A DNA stretch of 64,000 nt, taken from Cololabis saira (lineage: Eukaryota > Chordata > Actinopteri > Beloniformes > Belonidae). The notes beneath the pieces are model-generated. The model searched no databases. It worked only from the letters and a program-made list of their open reading frames with translations, and was not told the origin of the DNA. Within the stretch, counting starts at the first letter, position 1, and each line of letters starts with the position of its first letter. Positions 50,801-64,000 of this stretch are shown here, piece by piece. Where the stretch lies: the NCBI RefSeq assembly GCF_033807715.1, contig NC_084596.1:27912879-27976878 (forward strand). Reading direction: 5' to 3'. The position numbers were made by a program, and so were the translations under genes.

Positions 50801-51740
50801 CAATCACGGAGTCTTACTGGGTTCGCAAATGTAGTCATTCACCAAAAAAAAACAAAAAAAAAACCAATATATTTCTTCTATAGACTAAATGGTAATATTC
50901 ACGAGGCCAAATGGAAAAAAAAAAGTAATTAAAGCAAAAATCAGCTGTTTATTATAAAATATAATTTCTCACTGGACTGAAATATTGTGGAGAATAATGT
51001 AGAAGGTTTGTGCGTGTACAAAAAATTTAGCTAAGATCGTTTCCATCTGTGTTGTGAGGAATTTCAGCCATCCCAAGACTTGTTTTCTGGCCTCTCTTGA
51101 AACCTGATAGACTGTGTTAATTGTTCTCTCAAGTGTGTGAGGCATCAACATTTTTTTGCCTTTGAGGACATCTGATCCTTGTCAAAATCCAAAGCCTCTC
51201 GGCATTGTGCTTAACACTTTTAACTTCGTGCAAACTGATAACGGCTCTCCTAAGAATTAATTAATGAAAACCTAGAAAGGTGTGCCCAACCTCAAAAGCA
51301 AACAAAATGCCAGTCTCTAGACTGGGCTCACAATGGCCTTGCGTTGCGGCCCTTGTCCCTGACTATTTTTGTGCCCTTTTACCTCGTTTGTTGTTTTGTT
51401 GGTAGAGGCTGTTTGATACTGAATGAGGATCAGATTACAAAGACTTTGTTTTGAGCTCCCTCAACAAAACCGCAGGCTGAGACAAGAGGCCAAATGATGG
51501 GAAATGCTTTCATCATGACTGACTCTTTGACCCCAGCCTTTCATTGTGTTTATGCATTTTAGATTTCAGATCCAGTTCCCAAACAGCCATATGAAGTGCC
51601 AGGTAGTTTATCACACGTGTATCCATAATACATAGACATTTGATAAGAAACAAACAAACAAAAGTAGAAATGATGGCACAAATTGACAGTTTGATTTTTT
51701 TTTCTCTCTCTGGCATGTTTGAGTTATGTTTTTCCATAAT
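47881..51740. other. Intergenic, 3.9 kb, no gene supported
   Basis: Mostly unique-looking AT-rich DNA. Open frames up to 127 codons (49947-50330) have no similarity I recognise. Regulatory content is possible but not readable from one genome. Confidence 0.4.
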
Positions 51741-51742
51741 TT

Positions 51743-51850
51743 GAAGTCAAGTCAACTTTATTGTCAATTCTGACCTGTGCAACACATTACAGGATTAAAA
51801 TGTCCCTCCTTAAAGGCCTATGGTGCAGCATCTAAAAAAAGAAATGTAAC
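51743..51850 (-). mobile_element. LINE 3' end fragment
   Basis: gtcaagtcaactttattgtc at the left is the reverse complement of a GTTGAC-tailed LINE 3' end, comparable to the one at 8298. About 100 bp of UTR-like sequence follows. Confidence 0.45.
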
Positions 51851-53540
51851 AAATGTGAAAATCACATCACACAAAAGCTAAGAGACGGACCACAGACATT
51901 CAAAGTGATGCATCCTTTGCTCAGTGAGACTGAAGTAGACATTACAATTCACTCAAGCTGTCCTTTGACCTCAACGTAACCCATCTTCCCTTCTCACACT
52001 CGACAAACACTGGGTGTAGCAAAGATAACATCCTTCTATGAAATCTCCTGTTGCGAGTTTTTTGAGAAAGCTTTGCCGCCATCCTTTGTAAAATGTCTCA
52101 GAACATAAAGCCTGTTAGGAAAAATGTCCACATGAGTCATTGCAGTGGACTGTAATTCTCACCAAAGACTACACACTAACAATATGTTTCATAGACAACG
52201 TGTTTACAAAATAATAGGCCCTCTTTGCCTCTAGCTAAGGCTGTGTTTGTTTCCTAAATGTCCTCTGATGACCTGTTCTTCCACCAGACTCATCACATGT
52301 CGACCAAAAGCTCTTGGCATAAACATTTCAACCCACAAGGTGCAGAGTTAGTTCAGGCTACATTATATCAATTGTTTTATGTTCAGAATTAACATTGACA
52401 AAATAATATTTTTCTGCTCTGATAAATAATAAACCTCTGTTGCATTTGGTTGTTGTAAAGTGTTTAAAAGGGAGCTTTTGATGATTTTATATCAACCTCA
52501 TGATCAAGCTCTTAGTCTTGTTTGGTGTCCTAAATGATGACGTCCACTGTCCCTTTAAGGGTCGCTTTAAGTCACAAAGACTGACAAGCAAGAATGGGCA
52601 TCCCAGCAGCTTCGCTGAACTACTGAAATCTGTTGCATGATGTTGCAATTAAACAGAGTCCAAGAAGCAGAAACACTATGAACCCAAATGATGTAATACG
52701 CAATTGACTGAGGGATGTATACAAAAAATAGCTTGTATAAAGACTAGGAGAAACTCTGCCTAAGGTGACCAGAACTGCAGATTTCAGTATTTCCCACATG
52801 CTTTTTTTAATTCAGTGCATGGTAGTCCCCTTTATGGGCCCAAGTCTGGGTAAATGTGAACAAAATGAGTGTGTAGAGAGAGTACAATGGCTCATTCTGT
52901 TTAAAACAATCAAAACACTCTTTAAAACACATGTAAAAAAGTGCCACTATCAGGTTTAAGCAAACACACAGGACAAGTCATCTCTAGTCTCTGCCCTTCA
53001 GCTGTACGTTAAACAACAGGTGTAACCAATAGCACAACAGGGTTTAAAAGGTAATGTGCCTTTAAGACATCATATAGGGGTTAAAAAATAGCAATGTTAA
53101 AACTTCTGGGTTGAAACTAGCGCAGAAGTAAAAAGTTCAATTTCAGAACCCTTCAGCGTTCCAAAATTATTTGCCGTCACTAGTTCACAGCTGATCCACG
53201 CCGGCGCAGCAACAGAGGTGCTGACAAACATTTGCACTGTAACCTCCCATTTCAAGTGTGGTTTTTGTTGTGACATCAGGAATCACTGTGGCACTTAGCC
53301 AACACAGCACAAGCTGTCTGCTACTAGCTGAGCGTCATCCTCTGACCCTTCTGGGCCAACCCACAGTCAGTCCCTGCCATATGTTAAAAAGAATTAACAC
53401 CAAAACAAAACATATTCTCTTTAAAAAAAAAATGAATGAATTATCTCTGATTGTTTTTTCTTCACAGTTCAGCTGTTCAGAACTCAATACAATGCTAAGT
53501 TGCAAAACTGATGCCAGCCAGTCATTGGCCATGTCAATTA
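51851..53540. other. Intergenic, no gene supported
   Basis: Unique-looking DNA. The frame at 53258-53767 runs into the next repeat and is not a gene. Confidence 0.4.
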
Positions 53541-54413
53541 TAATTAAAGCTGCAAGCAGCAATGAATTGGCCCTCGCGTGTGCAATTCACACCAATTATG
53601 GTGAAGGACTCAAAACCGAGTCCGATGACACCGCCCACGACTCTCTATGTCAACCCGTTCAAAGGTTATGGCAAAGAATAGGGACTATCAAATATCGACC
53701 AATGAGAAGAAGGGGTGGGGCTAATTTGCACCAATTATGGTCAAGGACTCAAAACCGAGTCCGATGACACCCCCCACGATTCTCTATGTCAAACCATTCA
53801 AAAGTTATGGCAGAAAATAGGATCTATCAAATATCGACCAATCAGCGACTAGTATCACTTCCTGTTTAACGTTGAAGTTTGATGCGGCGCCACGCCATTT
53901 CACGAAAACTCACGATTTTGATAACTTTTCATCGTTAACGTCTTTTGTGTCTCCTGAGCGAGTTTTATGTCGAACGGACGATCCTGCTAGGAGGAGTTTG
54001 TTAAAGTACGACACATGAAAATGGCATAAATTCCGCCAAAATTACACGATTAATTCAAAATGGCCGACTTCATGTTCGGTTTTGGCCATGGCGCCAAGAG
54101 ACTTTTCTTTAAGTTGAGACATGATACAGGTGTGTACCGATTTTTGTTCATGTATGTAAAACCGTATTGTGGGGCTTGAGGCACGAGGTTTTCTAGGGGG
54201 TGCTGTTGAGCCATTAGGCCACGCCCATTAATGCAAACCATTACTTATCAAATATTTCGCCAGGCCTGGCTTGGGTGCAAAATTTGGTGACTTTTGGTGC
54301 GCGTTTAGGGGGCCAAAAGGCCCTCATTTCGTCAGAAAAATAATAATAAAAACAAGAACAATTCCTTCAGATACAATAGGGCCTTCACACTGTCAGTGCT
54401 CGGGCCCTAATTA
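53541..54413 (+). mobile_element. Hairpin-ended repeat family, copy 2
   Basis: Starts attaaagctgcaagcagc and ends cgggccctaatta, as in copy 1. Carries two 115-bp-type units and a single copy of the longer unit (aaaatggccgacttcatgtt, agacttttctttaagttgag, gggcttgaggcacgaggttt). A block at 53850-53990 (atgcggcgccacgccatttc) is not found in copy 1. Confidence 0.75.
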
Positions 54414-57400
54414 AAATACTATGTCCTTCATGATAAAAAAAGTTCTTGCTTTGTATAATTTTTACATGATCTCGTACAAAAAAATTCTCCCCCTGGTACA
54501 ATTATCATGGATGTGAAATCTAGATATGGAGACCAAAACTGTGTCGGGAACCAGGGTATAAAAATGTTAATTTCTGCAAAGTTAAACATTTTAACATGAA
54601 TTAAATGGAGATTTGCCTTGAAACCAGACTTCAGAGGTTAGTTTATGACCTGCAGCATTTCTTACCACTGTGTTGGCTGCAGCCTGGAAGTTTAAATGTT
54701 GGCGTTTGGTTTTAGCGCCAAAAATATTTGGTTAGTTATTTCATGACGTTACGTTTGCAACCTGACATAGACATTGACAATAGATCTCTCTGACCCTTTC
54801 ACAGACATAGTGCTGCTGCTACTATAATATGGATCAGGCCTTAGCCCCCTGTTAACTGAGCGGACGGGTCTGACTAATATGAGTGTGATTTCTTAAGCTT
54901 TGTCAACAGAGAACACCTGAAAATCAGTAACTATTACTGAAATAAAGCAACTGGTGTTGTGTTTGCTGAAAGACTAATGATAGACTTGTTTCATAGCAAT
55001 CTGAAAGTGAAAAGCAAAAATCCAAGTGCAGGAGCTGCAAGTGCAAGGAGAAGGGCTCAAACCAAAAATAAATAACAGTGAATCTGAGTGCAAAGACAAT
55101 TTTGAAGTGAAACAGAGCATATCTGCATGCAAGTGGTCTTTTTGAGTGAGAGGGCAAAGTTTTGATGAGGAGCAGGACAATGTCTGAGCGTGAAAACATG
55201 AAGCCTGCCCCAAATCCAGAAATATGCTCTTGATTAAAGGTAGTTATGTACTCCCATATTTTGAGCCTTGCCCACATGAATCATGAGCAGACTTGGCTCT
55301 TTTTCAACCACTCATATCCATCCCAGCAGTTATAATCAAGAATGTTTATATAGAAAACTGATTTATGTAGCTTCATCTGATGTTACTGATCAGTTAAATA
55401 AGGAGTGATTGATGGCGGAATGGATGGTGGAACAAAGTCTGTCACACACGTTGATAAACAGACATTGACTGATTGGATGGTTGCACAAGTTTGTCTTTGA
55501 AAGATCTTTGGAGGCCGTGCTGGCCAGATGGCCTTGTGGCTTTGCCTAACTTAACCTTTGATTCCAACTGCTAATCAACCGAAGGACATAAATAACCAAC
55601 ATAAAAATATTAAACTGCCGGTTTGTCCTCAGGTATTATAGAAGGAAGAACAAGTTAGCTGCAGCGCCTGTGGTGACATGTGATAATCACTCTGATCTCA
55701 AACCTGCAAACCTATAAGGAGGTAAGCATCACATTTCAGCAGAGTTTACATTCTTTTCGTTGTAGACATACCGCTCACAGAGGCACACTTGCGTTCCTGA
55801 AGAGTGAACACGCCTACTGCTCTTTCAGACTTTACGAGACACGCATTAAATTCACAACTGTCATTGTTATCATAGAATAAACCAGTACTGGAATGACTTT
55901 CCCTTAACATTTGTTGTACACGACCCCATGACATGGGTGAGACATCTGCACCAGCGTCATTCTGGACCAGCGACATTCCGTGACATCAGCAACCAGACAT
56001 ACAACCAAGATTTTCCTAAGATTGTGAGGACAATAAAGAAAGGTGTGGAAATGTTCTTTCCCGGATTAACAAACTGACAGTTGTTTTACAAAATGGTGAA
56101 TAATGTAAGATTCCCTCAAAGCAAAACAATTTCTTAGGTTACGCAAGGAATTCTGGTAAAATGGTCTCTCTTGTCCTTTCTGTTTCATTTCATATAATTC
56201 ATCAAATTTGCAAGTGTCTTACAAAGAGCACGTGTTTCACAATAAATCACTTGGAAGGACATTTGCTGTGTCATTTGTTGTGCTTGCTCCCATTGGAAAG
56301 AGGTCATATTACATTGCTAACGCTCTTTTAGGAAAATAAACATCTATAAATGTGGCTATAGTCGATTTGGTTTAGTATGCAGTATTTTACAAGTTTAGTC
56401 ACCTTTTGGGAAAAAAAAATAACAATACTTTAATCATGAAATTAAATAAATTGTATTCATAAACGTGCTTATAATACTCTAATCTGCACATAGATATCTG
56501 GTTCTACTTTGTGACTGCCTTGGTTTCAATGAGTAATTCCTTAAAAAATTAAAATCCCAAGTGTTGTGTGACGTGATTTATCGGTGCTACTGCACTTCTT
56601 ACAACAGCATTAAATGATTTTTTAACTTTTGAAGAGTTTATGTATGAGAACATATTAAAATGTATGTATATGTTCATTACCAGTCCTGAAATGAGCTAAA
56701 TGGGACCTCAGATGACCAGGATCACATATTACACTCTCGTCATTATTATTATACACAATAATATGAACACAAAGCCAAAATGCAGAAGCTGTGTGTGGAA
56801 AAAAAATAAATGCACCCCATAATCAAGCATGGTATAAACATTTTATATATGTTGGTATCAGTCTCCCATTATTATGGATACAGAATTTTGCTAATTTCTT
56901 TTTACATATGTTTATATTCATTTATACATAGCTCTCAAAGTCCAGCCCGAGCATTTTACTTCAATGTCAATGTCAATGTTTTTCTTTTCCAGCTGTTCTG
57001 CTGCTGGTCTGCTGATGTACTTCAGAGCTTTCATTTGTCCCATCACCCAAAGTCCACCCAAATTTAGCTTTAAAAAAGATAACCTCCACTTTGACTCAAC
57101 AATAAAGGAGTACCCAGTAGATTTGCAGGTTAAAGAGTGGTAAAGAGTAATAAAATGGCATCTGGTGTTGCTGCTTCAGTCTCTGAGTCTGTGTCTGATC
57201 TTAAGCTTGTGCCGAACTGATTTAAGACCTTATGGGGCTCCGTGGTGGGGCCGAAGTAACAGCGCTGCAGCTGAGGTGTTTAATCTTCATGGGATGGCAG
57301 GTAGGAGCAGGCTAATTCACCTTGAGGATAGTTTGTGTATTCAAACTGTCACAAAAGATCCATTACTGCTGTCAGCATGTGTGCAATAACACCAGGAATC

Positions 57401-59686
57401 CATACACAAATGAAATGCAATGCATGCCCGCACACATGTAGTTCATACACACACTTATCAAACGTGTTATAAACATTCCCCATTCAGAGACATTATGAGT
57501 AAACTCACACCAGGCTTGGGAAATTGTACTGAGATGGGTCCAGTTGAGAGAACAGATCCAGAGCAGGTCTGGAAATGTGTTTCATGGAAATAAATATCAT
57601 TAAACTTCATTAAAGCTGCCAGATTGCATTTGGCTTTACTGAGAGTGCTGCCATCCATGAGTTCTTGGCTTTCTTCCACAAAGGTACTGGTTTCCTCTTT
57701 GCTCCTTCTCAAACACATGCACTCTAACATGCCATAGCCTTCATTCACAGAAACGGATAAGTAGAGACTCAGAAAGTCCATGCAAGCTCACCCAGACATC
57801 CACGCTCACTGAGACCACCTGGGAGATCTGTTTATAAAACGCAACAGGAACTACACAAGAAGCAGGCATATTTATATTTTATGTTATCCACCAAAAATTC
57901 AAGCAAACTCAATCATTTCTTCCCAAAATGTAGTTGTGTCAATGCGGAACAAGAAATACAAAGTCATAATGTGATCACTGTTGCAAAAGCATATAATTGG
58001 ATTATTTCCTAATGGTTTATTGTAAGATGGAAAATATTTTTAGCTTTCAATTGTGGTGTTTAATAGGGATCCGGCAATAACATTTGTCAAGACAGCCCTG
58101 GTAACTACAGCAACAAATGCAGAATATAGCCAACAAACGTAAAAAAAAATAACGAATGTGATGGTTGACATTACCCTGATCCATATAACATTAAATCACG
58201 TTGACAGGATGACATTTGCCCGCTGATTGACTCCTGCTTGAGTGGGTGTAAATAAGGGGTGTGTTAGATCTGTACCGGTTTCGTGCAAAGCCAACTATTT
58301 ACAGGCACTCACCTGAAGGGAGTTCCTCTTGCATTTGCACGCAGGGCCTTTGTTGTCCATGAAACCTTTTTTTTTTTTTTTCCCTGTCTGCTTCTCCGTA
58401 ATTTGAAAGTAACCCAAACAAGTTCTGTCGATGTAGTAGGTCTGATAATATCTGAACATACTTCACTCGAAGGGGATCCCAAGATGCAGAATGCAGATTA
58501 TTAATATTTTTCTTTCTTTTTTTCCATCTTTAAAAATAAGACTCAAAGGCCAGGAGGCAGTTGAAAGAGGTTGTTTGCAGTTATGGCAGACTAAATCCTG
58601 CTTACAGTTTTCACATTTTTCTTTTTTTTTTTACGCTGCTATGATTTCATCTGTTAAATATGGGCTGTCAGACACTTTCAATCAGTGCACATTAAAACAA
58701 AAAAGAAGCACGAGGAAGTAAAAACCTTAAAATTTGAACCTGGGATATAATTTGCTGACATCAAATACAGGTTCAGGGATTTTGAAAAGATGTTTAACTG
58801 TCCTTATTCTGTTAAACCTATTCTGTTAAACCTTTAAAAAAAAGGAATTCAAAAACATTATGATTAAAATGTTGATAGTATCTTAACTCTTATCAAGATC
58901 CCGCTTGTTGATTTACAAAAGCTGCCTTCTGGTACAGGGCAGCAGAGCATGGCCTCACGCAACTGTTGTCCTTGTAGATAAAGGTCTTTGGTGGTCAGAG
59001 GTCATACAGGTGTACAAACCTGTTTTTAACAAGAAGAAAGAAAAACATCACTCTCAGACTCTCATGTTGTAATTATTATTTACCTCAAGCAGTTACATTT
59101 TTTTGAATGTTAGTGGAAAGGTCTATCATGATCGAAATTAAAGCCTATCAAATAATTATGTCTGTGTTTTGAGTTCTTTTTATGTGTGACTTTTGAACAA
59201 TGAGCTGAATTTTTATGGATAAAGTGTAGTTAGATTGGATGGCGATGAAACACATATTTTAAATTAATCTTTGACTTAAGTTTCCACCACATTAGATTTT
59301 ATAAAATTATTGTTTTTACAAGTTTTATTCAGTAAGGTTGGCAAAAAAGCTCTTCAGTCCAAGTTTCCACATGTCACCAAATTTAGTCGTGATCTTCTAA
59401 AGTTTTTGATCATCACAGTCAAATAAAAAAAATCGCTTGGAATTTTATGTTCTTACCCAAGAACTTTTTTATGTCTTTATTTTTTTCATTTATTTTTTTA
59501 AGCCTTTTAGTACTCAACTTGTCCTTAAAAATATATACAGATGTTGTGATGAAGTGGGCAGTTGAGAGATCTGTAAGCTTTCATCTTACAAGTGTATTAT
59601 TGGTGTTACAGGTCTCCACACTCTGAATGGTGCCCTCGTTGAAGTGTAACATTTGTCATTTTGTCGTAGATAAGGAATAAGTCAGA
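54414..59686. other. Intergenic, 5.3 kb, no gene supported
   Basis: AT-rich, unique-looking. The minus-strand frames at 54924-55277 and 57467-57781 (117 and 104 codons) have no recognised domain, and no promoter or splice partners were found. A poly-T run lies near 58366-58381. Confidence 0.4.
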
Positions 59687-60560
59687 AATTAAAGCTGTAG
59701 GCAGCGATGAACGGGCCCTCGGGCATGCAATTTTCACAAATAAAAGTCAAGGACTCAAAACTAAGTCTGATGACACCACCCACGACTCTCTATGTCAAAT
59801 CATTCAAAAGTTATTGCAGAAAATGGGAACTATCACGTATCGACCAATCAGAAGAAGGTCGGGGCTAATTTGCACCAATTATGTTCAAGGACTCAAAACC
59901 GAGTCCGATGACACCACCCACGAGTCTTTATGTCAAATCATTCAAAAGTTATGGCAGAAAGTAGGAACTATCAAATATGGACCAATCAGATGAAGGGGGT
60001 GCGCGCTTTTTGGCGTCTAGCATCGCCACGGTAACGCTTTTGAGCTTTTTTGAAAAAAATAATGCGCATCGTCGCAGGATCGAGACGCACATTTTGATGT
60101 ATAACACACCTGGGTGCACATTACGGTTCGGGCTGCATTAACTGCCAAAGGAATGGCATAAATTGCCCAAAATTACACGATTAATTCAAAATGGCCGACT
60201 TCCTGTTCAGTTTCAGCCATGGCGCCAAGAGACTTTTCTTTAAGTTGCAACATGATACAGGTGTGTACCGATTTGCGTGCATGTACGTCAAACCGTATTG
60301 TGGAGCTTGAGGCACGAAGTTTTCTAGGGGGTGCTGTTGAGCCATTAGGCCACGCCCATTAATGCAAACCATTAAATGTTAAATTTTTCGCCAGGCCTGG
60401 CCTCGTGCAAAATTTGATGATTTTTAGGGGACGTTTAGGGGGGCAAAAAGGCCCTGATTTCGTCAGAAAAATAAAAACGAGGAAAAAAATGAGAAAAAAA
60501 ACGAGAAAAATTCCTACAGATACAATAGGGCCTTCGCACTGTCGGTGCTCGGGCCCTAAT
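59687..60560 (+). mobile_element. Hairpin-ended repeat family, copy 3
   Basis: Starts attaaagctgtaggcagcga (the 5' hairpin is damaged by substitutions) and ends gtgctcgggccctaat after an intact 3' hairpin. One long unit and two short units are present, in the same order as copy 2. Confidence 0.75.
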
Positions 60561-63500
60561 GATGGCTTAGCTTGGCTCTGAGAATGATTAGATGAATATT
60601 ATTGTTACAGTTTGAATACATTTGCTATTCCTTTTTCAGAACCAAATATCTTTTTTGCAGTCATTATATTTTGCTACATTATGTCACCTTTTGTGTTTCT
60701 TTTGTTTCTTTTTTAAAATATTTCTGGGCACTAGAAGGGTTTATTGAAATTAAGGGACATGCTGAGAAAGAGGGCAGAGACAAAGGGGAGACAACATGCA
60801 GCAAAGGGTCACTACCATGAAGACATATTCTCTGTATATGCAAAGATATTTTGTCGTATATTAGATGTTTTCTCATCCATTTGAGCTATCGGTTCCTTTA
60901 AATTGAATTTCTTTATTGTAGGATTGGTTTTCTGGACATCCAAAATGCAAAAAAGGTGTCTTGAATGTCAAGTTAAATTCTAAACTAACAGATGTATTAT
61001 TTTGTGCTCTCAGAGTGGGGTCAAACATCACCAAACTGTCAGAACCAATCAGGGACTTAAAGCTGTTTGAGGTTGTTGAATAATTTATGGAAATTCTATT
61101 CTTATTTCATTTGTTCATCACAAATAAATCAGAGGATTTCAGCAGATTAAACACATTTTATTCAGTCATTTTAAAGGATGTCAAAATGTCTGTTTTTTCA
61201 TTTGTTTATCTTTGTAGCTGGGGTGTGAGAGTAAATATACATTGTATAAGCTGCAAAGACCGGAGAGAGAAATCAAGTCAATATAAAGGTAACATAAATA
61301 GCAAGCTAATGCTGAAGTAATTAAATATTTAGAAATATCCTGTTTCAGTTTACAGACTCTGTGTAAAGATGAGCCAAGTCACCTTAACATTTCAATTTGA
61401 TAATTTAATAACATCTTGGATTTGGTTATTGTGGTCCAGAAAGGCTTTAGCCTCCTTTTTGAACTTTCATATTTCATATGATTGAATTTGACTGAACTTG
61501 CCAGATGCTATGGCAGCATAAGTGCATGCATAAGATGGAAATAAAGACCGCATCTCTGCATGTTTACAGATGTAAATTGTTTCTGTTTCAGTTTCAGCCA
61601 TGTTCTGATGGAAAAAACAAAAATCAAGCTTGGTGGTCACATTTTAAACAAACAGGAAGTCATGTGTCTATTTGCAGGTGATGATGTTCCTCATATAAAC
61701 ACCAGACGTTTTAAATGAAACATCACATGCAGTGCAGCACACCTATGACTTGAATTACAGATCAGCTTTATCGCTGGATTCCTGTACTTCCAATGACATG
61801 TATTTATATTTCTCTGTATGTTTTTTTTTCTGTTATGATACAAATCAAAGATTCTAGGAGAGAATGCAGTAAGACTGATAAACCCCCACAGAGCAAACAT
61901 AGATTAACAGTGTTTTAAGAATGAAAACACTCAGAGAAAAACAATCATATTTCATAAAAATCCTTACCTCATGGGAAGCAACACATACTTATAAAGGAAA
62001 GACAACAAAATGAATGAAACCAAAAACCTGTAAGTCCATAATAAGAAAAACCTGCCTTGTTATCGTATTTCAATTTGTGTTTCTCTCTGAGACACCGTGT
62101 TCATGAACTGCGAGATTAGTGGAGATGATAAGCGATCAGCAGCTGCTGGAGTAATCTGTGGAGAACATTTACAGGACATGCTGCTGTTGTGCAAGGTGAA
62201 AAATGGGATAATATGGGAATGACTCAAGTGGAAAAATGTGTTTAACCCGTGTCTTTGGGGATTCTCTGGATTAGACTTAAAGAAAATATTAAAGATGCAC
62301 TAAAACCGTGGTTATCAAAAATGTTAGTGGACTTAATTATCAATAGAAGTAAAACTAGAGGATTCTTTTGGTCAATCTATATACTTGTTATACTAGCTTT
62401 TGCACGTGAGTCATCCAGTATTTTATTTCAGCTGTTGTGCCTTCTCCGTTACTCCCATTCATCCTCTACACAGCCAGACTGTAACATTTTTACCGACCTT
62501 GTGAAGATGTTTGCAGTTTTACAACAGTAGAAACTTATGACATGGTCCATTTATGTGACAAGATTATGGAAAAGTTTAACACGTGTCTTTGGAGATTTTC
62601 CAGAGAAAAGAACTGCAGAAAGGCTTGGCCTCTTTTTTTTTAATGTTTTTCTATCATCACTCAAACTGCTATGGTGTCATAACTCTCTTCACAGTATGCA
62701 AATTTCTTCTCCCATTTCTGTACCACCCCCACACTGCTGTGTCTTTGGCAGTTTCTCTCGTTCTCTTCCTGTTTTTCCATGTAAAGATAATGTATAAACA
62801 AGTTGAAAGAAGCTGAAAGTCGCACTCAAAAAGAAAGTCTTGGAGGAAGTAAATATCTGTTTTTTAAAGATAGCAATGTTGGAAAAAGGCATGTTTATCA
62901 CTATGACGTGGCAATTTCTTTTTGACATCACTCATTAAGTCTTGGGAACCAAACAAGCTGATTTTTACTCTGACATTGAAATGTTTTCCTGTTCTTGCTT
63001 GAAAAAGATCTTCAGCCGTTCCATAGTTCAGGTGCTCCTCTGTTGCATTTCGAATCATAATACTCCAAATGTTTCACAGAGGAACACGTCTGGACTGAAA
63101 GCAGGTCCGTTTAAGTAGCACCTAGACTCAAAGTGCTGAGTCACACTGTTGTCAAACAATGGGATTTTATTGTATTCCCCCTTTTTTTCTGTTTCTGTCC
63201 CGACTTCTATGAAAACGTTTTGGTGGCAGGAAACTGAAAATGAAAATATCCCTTTCAGAAGAAGAAAAAAACAATACAATTGCATGTCTCGATTTCAGCT
63301 TTCAATGTATTGTATTTAAACAGTTTCCCATTAAAATCGTGATTTGTGAGTTTAAATAACTCACAAATCACTATATTATGTTTTTATTTGTTTATTATAT
63401 AATTAACATGCTATTGCCCAAGGATTGCTTGATTGCTTCTCCAATACATTTTACTTCCTATTATTTGTACTGTTGCTCATTTGCTTCATGACCAAAATAG

Positions 63501-64000
63501 AAATTTCTCAAACCAGCAACAAGTAAGGGCTTGCCTTCATTCCGTCTTCCACTGCCACTTTTACTGTCAAGCCCTGAGAGAACTTGAATTTTGCTTACAG
63601 GCACTCTTAAAATTGTGTCTCGCAGATTACCTACTATTATTTCTACGAGACAAAGACAATGACTCAACGTACAAAAAGAAACAGAAACAACAGCTTGAAT
63701 GTAGACACAGAAATGTGTACTTTTCAAGGGTGTGACGAGATGCACATGAAGAAACATGTGAAGCCCAGTATACATGAAGAACAAGTCTTTATAAGATGAC
63801 TAAGAACATGCACATTTGCACAAAACCATTATGAGCCAGTTAAATACCGACACACTGGGGTTATAGTTTCAAAACAGTCGTCAAAATACAATAATTATTG
63901 ACTTGCAAGGCATTTGGGGTGGTCATATTGTAAAATAGCTTCATAACAGTATGAGGGAATGTTCATAATCAACATGAAATCCTAATTATGGTCTCTAAAC
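60561..64000. other. Intergenic to the right edge, no gene supported
   Basis: AT-rich DNA with scattered A and T runs. Frames up to 107 codons (63461-63784, minus) are unrecognised. A block at 62110-62200 with gatgataagcgatcagcagc looks unique and could be regulatory. Confidence 0.4.

Noticed and set aside
57467..57781. 104-codon minus-strand frame
   Set aside because: No recognised similarity and no neighbouring exons; left as unannotated.

Overview
The window is nuclear DNA from a ray-finned (teleost, probably acanthomorph/percomorph) fish. The evidence is split genes with GT-AG introns, long AT-rich intergenic DNA, large CA, CTAT, GAAA and ATT microsatellites, and dispersed repeats typical of spiny-rayed fish genomes: non-LTR retrotransposon 3' ends, tRNA-derived SINEs, hAT elements and palindromic MITEs. 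The species cannot be named from the sequence. No prokaryotic, viral, CRISPR or rRNA operon sequence was seen.

Three conserved vertebrate genes fill the left half, and I rebuilt them exon by exon with consistent reading phase. (1) ripk1 (receptor-interacting serine/threonine kinase 1) is on the minus strand, about 1.07-10.33 kb. It has nine coding exons covering the kinase domain, intermediate domain and RHIM; the death-domain exon lies beyond the left edge. (2) dusp22 is on the plus strand, 16.71-21.35 kb, with seven coding exons and 195 aa. (3) irf4 is on the plus strand, with a 5' non-coding exon near 22.4-22.49 kb and eight coding exons over 23.13-30.19 kb, 463 aa. DUSP22 and IRF4 are also neighbours in the same orientation in human 6p25. 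RIPK1 is on the same human arm but megabases away, so here an inflammatory/necroptosis kinase and a lymphoid transcription factor sit within about 20 kb of each other.

From about 30.2 kb to the right edge (34 kb) I find no gene I can support. This desert holds microsatellites, a two-level nested transposon block at 46.2-47.9 kb, and three copies (42.0-43.8, 53.5-54.4, 59.7-60.6 kb) of a repeat family with hairpins at both ends and internal tandem duplications. The remaining unique DNA could be regulatory, which is inference.

Control signals that can be read include a ZNF143/THAP11-type site upstream of dusp22, a consensus kappaB site upstream of irf4, and a palindromic kappaB-type site just inside ripk1 intron 1. 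A MITE with perfect 31-bp inverted repeats lies between the irf4 kappaB site and the predicted first irf4 exon. The same MITE family flanks the first coding exon of ripk1. I found no clear undescribed biological system; the most useful leads are the nested and hairpin-ended mobile elements and the MITE insertions at immune-gene promoters.
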